The notes: generated by a model not told the origin, from the letters alone. Shown: positions 1 through 6,595, counted from the stretch's first letter. The stretch: 6,811 nucleotides of DNA from CAZVWW01 sp964631265 (GCA_964631265.1 CAZVWW010000119.1:1-6811); one strand, 5' to 3'. Made by a program: numbers and translations.

Positions 1-1
1 G

Positions 2-490
2 GGTGTTCAGATGTGGAGAGAATTGAATCCCGACATAAACATTGGATACTTCATGGTGCCGCCCGACTGGGAAGGCAACAAGCCCTACGCCTATGTTTAT
101 ATGGACGGAGCAATTGGAATGTCCTCAAACGCCGATAATAAGGAAGCAGCGGAAAAGGTCCTTGAATTTGTTGCAACCCCTGAATTCGGGACGATATTCA
201 GTAATATCACACTCAACATTCCCGCTGTCACAGGGGCTGAAATGCCCGACTCAGCAATACTGAGAGAGACAAACCAGACAGCAGAAGACCATGCTTCTCC
301 ATACGTCTACTGGGTAGGTTCCGAATTTGTAACCGGTAAACCATCCCTGTATGGAGATGTGATGAGTCCCGGTCTTCAGGAGATGTACAGTAACCGAATA
401 ACACCGAGAGAATTGGCTCAGAATGCACAGGATGCCCTTTCCCAGTGGTATGAGCCCCTTATAGAAAGATTAAACACATTAGAAGACTAA
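2..490 (+). CDS. Carbohydrate ABC transporter substrate-binding protein, C-terminal part (5' end outside window)
   Basis: This is the last 162 residues of an extracellular solute-binding protein, probably family 1 (MalE/UgpB-like), which captures a sugar or oligosaccharide outside the inner membrane and delivers it to the permease pair. The reading frame is open from the window edge. The fragment shows typical C-lobe features: a MVPPDWEG stretch, then YVYMDGAIGMSSNADNKEAA, which matches the segment of these proteins where a good-looking residue run precedes 'nkeaAwkFlefl', and a closing amphipathic region (about residues 130-160) ending in QWYEPLIERL. The signal peptide and N-lobe are not in view. 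The assignment rests as much on context as on sequence, because two sugar-type permease genes follow on the same strand after 77 bp. The substrate cannot be read from this fragment. An alternative would be a related peptide or polyamine binding protein, which the permease types make less likely. Confidence 0.85.
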   Translation, partial: GVQMWRELNPDINIGYFMVPPDWEGNKPYAYVYMDGAIGMSSNADNKEAAEKVLEFVATPEFGTIFSNITLNIPAVTGAEMPDSAILRETNQTAEDHASPYVYWVGSEFVTGKPSLYGDVMSPGLQEMYSNRITPRELAQNAQDALSQWYEPLIERLNTLED

Positions 491-508
491 GAAACTGAAA
501 CAAAGGGG

Positions 509-548
509 AAAAGCGGACACTTTTGTCCGCTTTTCTTTAAATCTTTTT
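509..548 (+). terminator. Intrinsic terminator/attenuator between binding-protein and permease genes
   Basis: A perfect 11-bp stem (AAAAGCGGACA at 509-519 pairs with TGTCCGCTTTT at 524-534) with a 4-nt loop CTTT is followed by a T-rich run up to 548. It starts 19 bp after the binding-protein stop codon and ends 20 bp before the permease start. No convincing promoter is visible between it and the permease start at 568, so the permeases probably depend on readthrough. By analogy with other binding-protein-dependent importers, this would give much more binding protein than permease; that role is inferred. Confidence 0.85.
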
Positions 549-567
549 CGGGAGGAGAACTGATCAG

Positions 568-1476
568 ATGAAAGTAAAGTTAAAATATGTACTACTGTTT
601 GTATTACCAGCTCTCACCATTTATTCGATGTTTGTTATCTTTCCCATAGGATATAGTTTTAATCTCAGTTTCTATTCCTATGCCGGTGTCGGGGATAAGA
701 CTTTTGTAGGGCTTGAAAACTTCAAAAATATCCTTTTCGGTATTTATTCCGAAGAATTTTTAAGAGCATTGAGTCACAGTTTCATCTTCTTTATTATGAA
801 TACGATCTTCGAACTGGGATTTGCATTCCTGGTAGCCGTTGTGTTAACGTCAAGGATATGGGGGAGAAGGTTCTTCAGGACGGTTGTCTATCTGCCGAAT
901 GTCATATCCATGGTACTGGTAGGATTTATCTGGAGTATGCTTCTAAACCCGCAATGGGGACTTATTAACTCGTTCCTTGAGTTGATCGGGCTTGAGAATC
1001 TGGCCCAACCCTGGCTGGGGCAGGCCGAAACAGCTCTGCCGACCGTTATCATGGTCAATGTCTGGCGAAACATCGGCTTTTACATACTCGTTTTTCTAGC
1101 AGCCATTATCAGCATCCCAAGAGATCTCTTTGATGCAGCTTATATAGATGGAGCGAAAAACTGGCAGATTATAAGAAAGATCATCTTCCCGCTGACAGTT
1201 CCAACCATGCAAACAATGGGGATCCTAATCTTTATTTGGTCCTTTAACATATTTGATGTTGTATACGCACTTACAGGTGTGCAGGCCGGTCCTTTCCGTT
1301 CCACGGATGTTCTCGGGACTTTCTTCTACAGAACGGCATTCGGGGGGCTCGGAAGTTCAGCACAGGACTACGGATTGGGTGCTTCAGTTGTAGTCGTCAT
1401 TTTTGTCATGGTTATTCCTTTATCCATGGTATACGCCACTATACTTGACAAAAGGAGCAGGAGTACAAATGCTTAG
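568..1476 (+). CDS. Sugar ABC transporter permease, MalF/UgpA type
   Basis: This is an inner-membrane subunit of a carbohydrate importer (binding-protein-dependent transport family, 302 residues, the usual length for MsmF/UgpA-type permeases). Hydrophobic segments lie at about 8-30, 70-94, 103-125, 158-182, 213-236 and 268-291, giving six membrane spans. The cytoplasmic EAA loop that contacts the ATPase is clear at residues 189-208 (DAAYIDGA, then the IIFP end, with G195 and P208 conserved). The GGAGGAG at 551-557, 10 nt before the ATG, supports the start. The next gene begins inside its last codons (8-bp overlap), implying translational coupling. Together with the MalG-like partner it forms the heterodimeric channel. 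The upstream hairpin at 509-534 probably limits its transcription. The specific sugar is not deducible. Confidence 0.93.
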   Translation: MKVKLKYVLLFVLPALTIYSMFVIFPIGYSFNLSFYSYAGVGDKTFVGLENFKNILFGIYSEEFLRALSHSFIFFIMNTIFELGFAFLVAVVLTSRIWGRRFFRTVVYLPNVISMVLVGFIWSMLLNPQWGLINSFLELIGLENLAQPWLGQAETALPTVIMVNVWRNIGFYILVFLAAIISIPRDLFDAAYIDGAKNWQIIRKIIFPLTVPTMQTMGILIFIWSFNIFDVVYALTGVQAGPFRSTDVLGTFFYRTAFGGLGSSAQDYGLGASVVVVIFVMVIPLSMVYATILDKRSRSTNA

Positions 1477-2296
1477 AATCAATCTAACGACAAGAATAAT
1501 CCTCTTTTTACTTTTGGTGCTATATTTCATCATTGTTGCCACACCGTTTGGTGTGCTGTTCATTAATAGTTTTAAATCTATGAGAGAGATCTACCTGGAA
1601 CCCTTTCAACTACCGGGGGAATTCAATTTATCCAATTATACGGAAGCCTGGGATGAGGCAAACCTCGGACCGGCTTATCTGAACAGTCTCATCGTCTCAC
1701 TGGTCGCTATATCGGGAATTTTACTCTTTTCGTCCATGCTGGCCTACATGATCTCAAGATACCGCTTTAAGTTCAGAAGATTCATTTATATCTACATCAT
1801 CATGGGGCTTGCCCTTCCGGCACGTTTGGCTATTATTCCGATCTATGTCACGTTGAACAGACTGAATCTCCTGGATACAAGGATTGGCCTTATCCTGGTT
1901 TATATGTCAACCGGTCTTGCCTTCGCCACATTTATCATGAAGAGTTTCATGGACGGTATTCCCGTTGAGATAGAAGAATCCGCCAAAATGGACGGGGCCA
2001 CCCCCTGGACCATCTACTGGAAGATAGCTCTGCCCCTCACGCAACCAGCTCTGGTAGTTGTGGGACTGGTCAATTTTGTCAACGTCTGGAACGATTTTTT
2101 CTTCCCGCTGATCATCATATCGAGCAGGTCCAAGGAAACCGTCCCACTCGCCGTTTCAGTCTTCTTCGGTGAGTATTCAAACCAGTGGCATTTGATAGCA
2201 GCGGCTTTAACCATGTCGGTTATCCCCATCATGATCATATTCTTTATTTTCTCGAAACGATTCATCGCGGGAATCACCCAGGGGGCTATCAAATAA
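1469..2296 (+). CDS. Sugar ABC transporter permease, MalG/UgpE type
   Basis: This is the second permease subunit (275 residues), partner of the gene just upstream. Six hydrophobic segments lie at about 8-33, 70-95, 104-127, 138-160, 192-216 and 241-262. The EAA loop is at residues 169-190: EESAKMDGA, G176, and the I-A-L-P end with P189. The start is chosen at ATG 1469 because it is preceded by AGGAG (1459-1463, 5 nt away) and gives the MLRINL N-terminus typical of the family. An ATG 66 bp further upstream in the same frame lies deep inside the previous gene, has no comparable ribosome site and would add a non-family N-terminus. The overlap ATGCTTAG with the upstream stop codon indicates coupled translation. 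No ATPase gene follows, so the nucleotide-binding subunit is probably a shared MsmK/UgpC-like protein encoded elsewhere (inference). Confidence 0.93.
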   Translation: MLRINLTTRIILFLLLVLYFIIVATPFGVLFINSFKSMREIYLEPFQLPGEFNLSNYTEAWDEANLGPAYLNSLIVSLVAISGILLFSSMLAYMISRYRFKFRRFIYIYIIMGLALPARLAIIPIYVTLNRLNLLDTRIGLILVYMSTGLAFATFIMKSFMDGIPVEIEESAKMDGATPWTIYWKIALPLTQPALVVVGLVNFVNVWNDFFFPLIIISSRSKETVPLAVSVFFGEYSNQWHLIAAALTMSVIPIMIIFFIFSKRFIAGITQGAIK

Positions 2297-2342
2297 ATTA
2301 CAAATAAAGAAATGGGGCTTTTAAATAGTCACCACGTACTGA

Positions 2343-2351
2343 TGGTATAAT
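2343..2351 (+). promoter_or_regulatory. Extended -10 promoter of the hybrid kinase gene
   Basis: The sequence TGGTATAAT is a perfect extended -10 element (TG, one base, then TATAAT at 2346-2351). No good -35 is present; the best is TTAAAT at 2321-2326, 19 bp upstream and 3 of 6 matches, as expected where the extended element compensates. Transcription would begin near 2358, leaving a leader of about 29 nt before the TTG start at 2387. There is no convincing terminator hairpin after the permease gene (2297-2342), so readthrough from the sugar operon is also possible. Confidence 0.7.
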
Positions 2352-2373
2352 AGCCTTTGAGAAGAGTCAATGA

Positions 2374-2389
2374 GGAGAAGATTTTTTTG
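2374..2389 (+). promoter_or_regulatory. Ribosome binding site deciding a TTG start
   Basis: GGAG at 2374-2377, within TGAGGAGAAG, stands 9 nt before TTG 2387. The earlier in-frame TTG at 2357 has no Shine-Dalgarno sequence and sits at the predicted transcription start, so it cannot be used from this promoter. The nearby ATG at 2370 is in another frame. Confidence 0.7.
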
Positions 2390-5068
2390 GCAGATAATCA
2401 GAAGGCGGAACACCGATATAAACTGCTCTTTGAACGGTCGAGTGACGCTCTGTTCATCCATGATGCAGAAGGCTGGATAAAGGATGCGAATCAAAAGGCC
2501 TCTCATATGCTGGGATATAAACCCGAAGAGCTCAAACAGATGAATATCAAAGACTTTACACCGACCGGGTTAAAGGTCAGGGTTGCTAGAAGTCTGAACC
2601 AAATGAAAGAAAGTGGCTTATCCCATTCGGAACACGAGTTGATAAGAAAAGACGGTTCGACCATTTATGTCTCGATAAATGCTTCACTTTTCGATCCCGA
2701 GGAAGGCTTGATCCTCGGAGCGGTGAGAGATATCAGCAAAAACAAGCAGAATGAAAACGAACTTAAAAAACTCTACACAGCCGTTGAACAGGGTCCTTCT
2801 GTTGTCGTGATAACGGATCTGAAAGCGAGAATCGAATATGTCAACCGGAAGTTCCAGGAGGTCACCGGATACACTTTTGAGGATGTTCGAGGCAAAAATC
2901 CCAGAATCCTTAATTCGGGTGATAACCCTAAAAGCATGTATCGGGAGATGTGGCACAACATCAAGAGAGGTAAAGAATGGGTGGGAGAATTCATCAACCG
3001 GAAGAAAAACGGAGAGACTTATTGGGAAGAGGCCAATATCTCACCTGTCATCGATAACGCCGGGAAGATTGTGAACTATGTCAAAGTGGCACAGGATATT
3101 ACTGAGCGAAAAAAGGCAGAGGAAAGACTCAGAGAAAACCGAAATCTTCTGACAACCATCATCAACAATCTGCCGGGTTATCTTATCGTTGTGGACAAAG
3201 AACGCCGTATCATTATTGCCAACAACAACTGGCTGAATGCTGCCAAAAACGCTTATCCTGAACATAACCTTAATTACGGCCGGTATTGTTATGAGGTCTT
3301 TGCGGGACGAGAAACCCCCTGTCTGAAATGTCATTTGAATAAAAAGTTCAAAGACGGGATGCTTCAAAAAAACATTTCTGAAAAAGACAACATTCTCGAA
3401 AAAGTCACAGGGAAAGCTCTTGAAAAGCTTATCTCACCGATTATATGTGATGATGGTAGTTTTCTGGGCTATGTGGAGTATGCCTTTGACATTACAGCGC
3501 TTCGGGAAGCAAAGATAAAAGCGCAGGAGGCCAGTAAGGCAAAGAGTGATTTTCTGGCCAACATGAGCCATGAGATCCGCACCCCGTTGAACGGGGTGAT
3601 CGGCTTCACCAATATGCTCAAGAAGACCGTTCTGAACAAAGCACAAGCGAAATTTCTGGACAATATCTCAAAATCAGCGGACTCCCTCCTGGAGATCATC
3701 AACGACATCCTCGATTTTTCAAAGATTGAAAGCGGCAAACTGGAACTAAATGAGGAATGGGTCGATCTAATCGAACTCCTGAAATCTTCTCTGGATATCA
3801 TCGAATACAACGCCATGAAAAAAGACATACAACTCCTGTTTGAATCCGATGAGGACATACCAAAGTACGTGATGATAGACTCTATGCGATTGAGACAGAT
3901 TATCACAAACCTCCTGAGTAATGCCGTTAAGTTCACAGAAGAGGGTGAGATTAAACTCTCAGTCAGATTAATGAATGACATCGGGAAAAAGGACACCGTA
4001 AAGATCGATTTCTCGGTTCAAGATACTGGTATCGGCATTTCAGAAGACGTGCAGGAAAAGATATTCGAATCCTTTTCACAGGCCGATCCCTCAACAACCA
4101 AACGGTTTGGCGGAACAGGACTGGGGCTGAACATATCAAACAAACTGCTGGAAATGATGGGAAGCAGATTGGAGCTATACAGTAAACCGGGAGAGGGAAG
4201 CGTGTTCAGTTTTACCCTGGACTTGAAACGGGCAACACCTGAAACGGACCGGGAGATCCCAAAAGAGGAAAAAAACGCTCAGAAAACCCGGGAACAGAAG
4301 TCCCCTGCTTTGAGCCCCCTGAATGAAGTGACCGTCATGATCGCTGAGGACAACGAGTTGAACATGGAACTGACCGAATTCATCATTGACGACCTAATCG
4401 AGAACGTCAATATTGTCAAGGCGCACGATGGAAAGGAAGCCGTAAAACGATACAAAGAGGCAAACCCCGATATTATCTTTATGGACATCCAGATGCCTGA
4501 AATGAACGGGTATCAAGCGACCCGGAAGATTAAAAAGATCAGCAAGACCAGGCGAAAAGAGCCCTATATCATCGCCCTGACAGCGGCCGTTATCAAAGGG
4601 GAGAAAGAGAAAGCCCTGGAGGCAGGCATGGCGGATTTCCTGCCAAAACCCGTGAAAGAAAAGAGCCTTTCAAGAGTTCTCAGAAACTACCGTTATCTGT
4701 ATTCAGAAAAAATAGTTGAAAACCCAGAGCACAAAGTCCCGGTCCATTTCAACAGAGAGCAGCTCTTTACCATTTTAAAAAAGAGAGAATCTGTGATGGA
4801 AAGAATCATGACCACCGGCCGGCAATCACTTGACCGGGATGGCAAAAGATTAAAACAAGCCTATGATGAGAAGGACAAAGAACAGCTCCGGCAAGCTGCC
4901 CATAAATTAAAAGGGATGGCCGCCGGCATGCGATTCGAAATCCTCCGGGAAACGGCCTTCGAACTTGAAAAAGCTGCCGAGAATAATTGCGAGTTTAAGA
5001 CTTTAACCAGGCTGTACCAAGCTGTTGAGGATGAAATCATAACCCTAAAAGAAATGCTTGGTTCTTAA
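2387..5068 (+). CDS. Cytoplasmic hybrid histidine kinase, PAS-PAS-PAS-HisKA-HATPase-REC-HPt
   Basis: This is an 893-residue sensor kinase holding three stations of a phosphorelay. Numbering is from the TTG start. PAS1 is at about 10-118. PAS2 is at about 127-241 (GKNPRILNSG, then a WxGEFxNRxKNG segment and a DITERKKAEERL coiled-coil exit). PAS3 is at about 251-370 and has a cysteine cluster, C301, C312 and C315 followed by H316. The HisKA H-box is SHEIRTPLNG with H395. The HATPase has N512 in the N box, DTGIG at 546-550 and GGTGLGL at 575-581. A charged linker (about 616-646) leads to the receiver domain at about 648-766, with E654/D655, phospho-acceptor D700, T732 and K754. The C-terminal HPt domain has H839 in HKLKG. 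Every catalytic and phosphotransfer residue is intact. No signal peptide or membrane span is seen, so it senses a cytoplasmic or diffusible signal. It is the BarA/TorS-like domain order without the membrane part. The relay should end on a separate response regulator, which is not in this window. A role in controlling the upstream sugar importer is possible but unproven. Confidence 0.93.
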   Translation: MADNQKAEHRYKLLFERSSDALFIHDAEGWIKDANQKASHMLGYKPEELKQMNIKDFTPTGLKVRVARSLNQMKESGLSHSEHELIRKDGSTIYVSINASLFDPEEGLILGAVRDISKNKQNENELKKLYTAVEQGPSVVVITDLKARIEYVNRKFQEVTGYTFEDVRGKNPRILNSGDNPKSMYREMWHNIKRGKEWVGEFINRKKNGETYWEEANISPVIDNAGKIVNYVKVAQDITERKKAEERLRENRNLLTTIINNLPGYLIVVDKERRIIIANNNWLNAAKNAYPEHNLNYGRYCYEVFAGRETPCLKCHLNKKFKDGMLQKNISEKDNILEKVTGKALEKLISPIICDDGSFLGYVEYAFDITALREAKIKAQEASKAKSDFLANMSHEIRTPLNGVIGFTNMLKKTVLNKAQAKFLDNISKSADSLLEIINDILDFSKIESGKLELNEEWVDLIELLKSSLDIIEYNAMKKDIQLLFESDEDIPKYVMIDSMRLRQIITNLLSNAVKFTEEGEIKLSVRLMNDIGKKDTVKIDFSVQDTGIGISEDVQEKIFESFSQADPSTTKRFGGTGLGLNISNKLLEMMGSRLELYSKPGEGSVFSFTLDLKRATPETDREIPKEEKNAQKTREQKSPALSPLNEVTVMIAEDNELNMELTEFIIDDLIENVNIVKAHDGKEAVKRYKEANPDIIFMDIQMPEMNGYQATRKIKKISKTRRKEPYIIALTAAVIKGEKEKALEAGMADFLPKPVKEKSLSRVLRNYRYLYSEKIVENPEHKVPVHFNREQLFTILKKRESVMERIMTTGRQSLDRDGKRLKQAYDEKDKEQLRQAAHKLKGMAAGMRFEILRETAFELEKAAENNCEFKTLTRLYQAVEDEIITLKEMLGS

Positions 5069-5156
5069 GAGTGGACCACGGGAAAGCCACTACAGAGTTC
5101 CGGCCACAAGACTACCGCTTACCGAAACGACGTGCAAAGGCCATAAACCCAGCCCT

Positions 5157-5306
5157 CGCTCCGACTCCCCCGGGTCGGAGCGTATCAAACACCAAACACC
5201 CCCCTGGGTGTTTTCCTATTCTCTGGCTGCATGTCCCCGGCGTGCAGCCGTTATCCAGTCATGAGTCCCCTGGCTCATGTCCTATTTAATACCAGTACCC
5301 CCGCTG
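5157..5306 (+). repeat. Tandem array of four to five hairpins with a conserved C-rich apex
   Basis: Four consecutive inverted repeats occupy most of the gap between two convergent genes. Hairpin 1 pairs 5157-5167 with 5172-5182 (loop CCCC). Hairpin 2 pairs 5194-5201 with 5206-5213 (loop CCCT). Hairpin 3 pairs 5225-5234 with 5240-5249 (loop CCCCG, or CCC if C5235 pairs with G5239). Hairpin 4 pairs 5260-5267 with 5272-5279 (loop CCCT). A weak fifth pairs 5293-5296 with 5303-5306 (loop ACCCCC). The stem bases differ in every unit, but the apex is always Y-C-[CCC plus zero or one base]-G-G. Loop centres are about 33-34 nt apart for the first four. Linkers are short and often carry TAT followed by a pyrimidine (near 5183, 5216, 5251 and 5283). 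All wobble pairs are U on the 5' arm and G on the 3' arm when read on the + strand. I do not recognise a named family. Confidence 0.75.
5194..5220 (+). terminator. Probable intrinsic terminator of the hybrid kinase gene (second hairpin of the array)
   Basis: An 8-bp stem (AAACACCC at 5194-5201 with GGGTGTTT at 5206-5213) and a CCCT loop are followed by a short T-rich stretch TTTTCCTATT. It lies about 125 bp after the kinase stop codon. On the - strand the same stem is followed by TTTGGTGTTTGA, a poorer tract, but it could also help to stop transcription of the convergent radical SAM gene. Confidence 0.55.
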
Positions 5307-5317
5307 TAAACCTTCAA

Positions 5318-6595
5318 TTAAATCCTCAGCTTCAAAGGCCAGGGCTCGTTATAACAAACCTTCCAGGTCTTATCGATATAGGCATCCGTCAGCCTCTGCT
5401 CGATCTCATGATAAACAAGCGCTCCTCTCTCCGTGAGAAGATACGCTGCCTTCGTTTCAGTGAGATAGCCGAACAGCTTCCCTGCGAACAGCCAGAAAGA
5501 AAACACATCCTTCAATTCCCTTTGAAAGATCGAATAAAACGCATCCTTGTCAAGCCTCATCTCATAACAACTCCAGAAGAACCAGTAAAGCATCCGTGCC
5601 CTTGCCGTAAAGTCCATTTGAAGGGCAACCGGAGACTCTTTTTTCAGCGTCTTTCGGACATACTCCTTCACCGAGAACGTGTTGATGTAGAACGCATCCC
5701 TGGTCAGTGTGGTGGCGCTGGGTCCGAACCCCACAAAAAAATCCCGTGTCACGGATGAATAGCGCTTTGTTCCTTTCTTTGCAAATGTCCAGACAGAAGT
5801 CCGTTCAAAACCACATTCCTCTGAGAACTGCAACAGAGCTTTTAAATGACGCTTCTTCGCAGCCCGGCCAAGTGGTTTTTGGGTGTTCTTAAGATAGGAA
5901 AAGGCGATAAAGGGATAAGTCGATATCTGAGTCGCCCCCAGCTCAACAGCCTTTTGGAAATCCCTCTTCAAAGATGCCTCTGTCTGCCCCGGAATGCCGA
6001 AGATCAGATCGATATCAATGGTCTTGAAAGGGTATGTTTTGAGTTTTTGCAACCTCTCATAAGGTCCAGTGGTATCGTTCCGCCCCAGGGTCTCCAGCAA
6101 AGGAGGTTCGAAAGACTGGACACCGACGCTTATCATAGTAAAGCCGGCCTCTACAATATCGTTCAAATGCCGAGGGGTTAGATTGTCCGGATGCAGTTCA
6201 ACTGCAAAATCCCCGTTGAAGGCAAAATGATCCCGGATAACAGTGTTGATATCAGCAAGATCCCCGCTCATAATCCCCGGTGAACCGCCCCCGTAATACA
6301 CTGAGGTGACATTATCGATCCGCCTTTTTTGTGAGGCCTCGATTATCTCCTGTTTAAGCCCCTTCAAAAAGCTCCGGGCAAGCACTTTCTCATATTTGAC
6401 TTTGTAGTACGGACAGAATTTGCATAACGTCTTGCAGAATGGTACATGAAGATAAAGCCCTGCGTTTTCCAACGAAAAGTCAGGTTCGTTTTCCGGACGG
6501 TGAAACGAAAACCGTTCTACTTTACGCCCCATTAAAATCCTCGCCAGGTCGATGAGGAGATTGTTGCCTCTTGACAAAACGACTCCTTCTCTCAT
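5318..6595 (-). CDS. Radical SAM protein of the HemN/HemW (coproporphyrinogen dehydrogenase-like) superfamily
   Basis: This 425-residue cytoplasmic iron-sulfur enzyme should cleave S-adenosylmethionine to start radical chemistry. The cluster motif C-x3-C-x2-C is at C54, C58 and C61, within LYLHVPFCKTLCKFC; Y48 lies six residues before the first cysteine, as in HemN/HemW. Other family signatures are YYGGGSPG (100-107, SAM-binding glycine motif), AVELHP (131-135), ISVGVQSF (155-162) and DLIFGIPGQT (196-205). GFGPSATT (289-296) and a C-terminal winged region complete the fold. The 47-residue N-terminal lead and the total length are closer to HemN than to short HemW proteins. Differences from classic HemN are GGGSP for GGGTP, ELHP for EIDP, and PYY after the third cysteine, so the substrate is uncertain: anaerobic haem synthesis, haem handling or haem breakdown (HutW/ChuW type) are all conceivable. 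ATG 6595 is supported by AGAAGGA at 6609-6603, 7 nt upstream. The gene converges on the hybrid kinase gene. Confidence 0.88.
   Translation of the reverse strand: MREGVVLSRGNNLLIDLARILMGRKVERFSFHRPENEPDFSLENAGLYLHVPFCKTLCKFCPYYKVKYEKVLARSFLKGLKQEIIEASQKRRIDNVTSVYYGGGSPGIMSGDLADINTVIRDHFAFNGDFAVELHPDNLTPRHLNDIVEAGFTMISVGVQSFEPPLLETLGRNDTTGPYERLQKLKTYPFKTIDIDLIFGIPGQTEASLKRDFQKAVELGATQISTYPFIAFSYLKNTQKPLGRAAKKRHLKALLQFSEECGFERTSVWTFAKKGTKRYSSVTRDFFVGFGPSATTLTRDAFYINTFSVKEYVRKTLKKESPVALQMDFTARARMLYWFFWSCYEMRLDKDAFYSIFQRELKDVFSFWLFAGKLFGYLTETKAAYLLTERGALVYHEIEQRLTDAYIDKTWKVCYNEPWPLKLRI

Noticed and set aside
228..428. A 66-codon - strand open frame opposite the binding-protein gene
   Set aside because: It is a shadow of a recognisable coding frame with no start signals.
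1403..1468. Longer start for the second permease (22 extra residues)
   Set aside because: It would begin far inside the first permease gene without a Shine-Dalgarno sequence, while ATG 1469 has AGGAG at 5 nt and fits the family N-terminus.
2297..2342. Terminator after the second permease gene
   Set aside because: The gap is AT-rich but no stem of useful length followed by a T-run could be found.
3580..3598. A near-perfect palindrome, CACCCCGTTGAACGGGGTG, in the kinase gene
   Set aside because: It falls exactly on the codons of the conserved H-box (T-P-L-N-G-V), so codon choice can explain it. No regulatory role is indicated in the middle of a gene.
3469..3996. A 175-codon - strand open frame, and several shorter ones, inside the kinase gene
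   Set aside because: They lie opposite highly conserved HisKA/HATPase coding sequence, have no family resemblance and are serine/phenylalanine-rich shadows.
5058..5289. Two short overlapping + strand open frames (68 and 72 codons) over the hairpin array
   Set aside because: They have no ribosome binding site, their low-complexity Pro/Arg-rich products come from the inverted repeats, and neither resembles a protein family. The region is better explained as structured non-coding sequence.
5157..5306. The array as a CRISPR
   Set aside because: A CRISPR needs a constant repeat with variable spacers. Here only the loop apex is constant, the stems vary while staying self-complementary, and no cas gene is present.
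5157..5306. The array as integron attC sites or REP-type mobile palindromes
   Set aside because: There are no R/L box core sites, no cassette genes between units, and the stems share no sequence as REP copies would.
5231..6181. + strand open frames at 5231-5758, 5707-5892 and 5846-6181
   Set aside because: The opposite strand encodes an intact radical SAM enzyme across most of this stretch; these frames overlap each other and show no domain or ribosome site.
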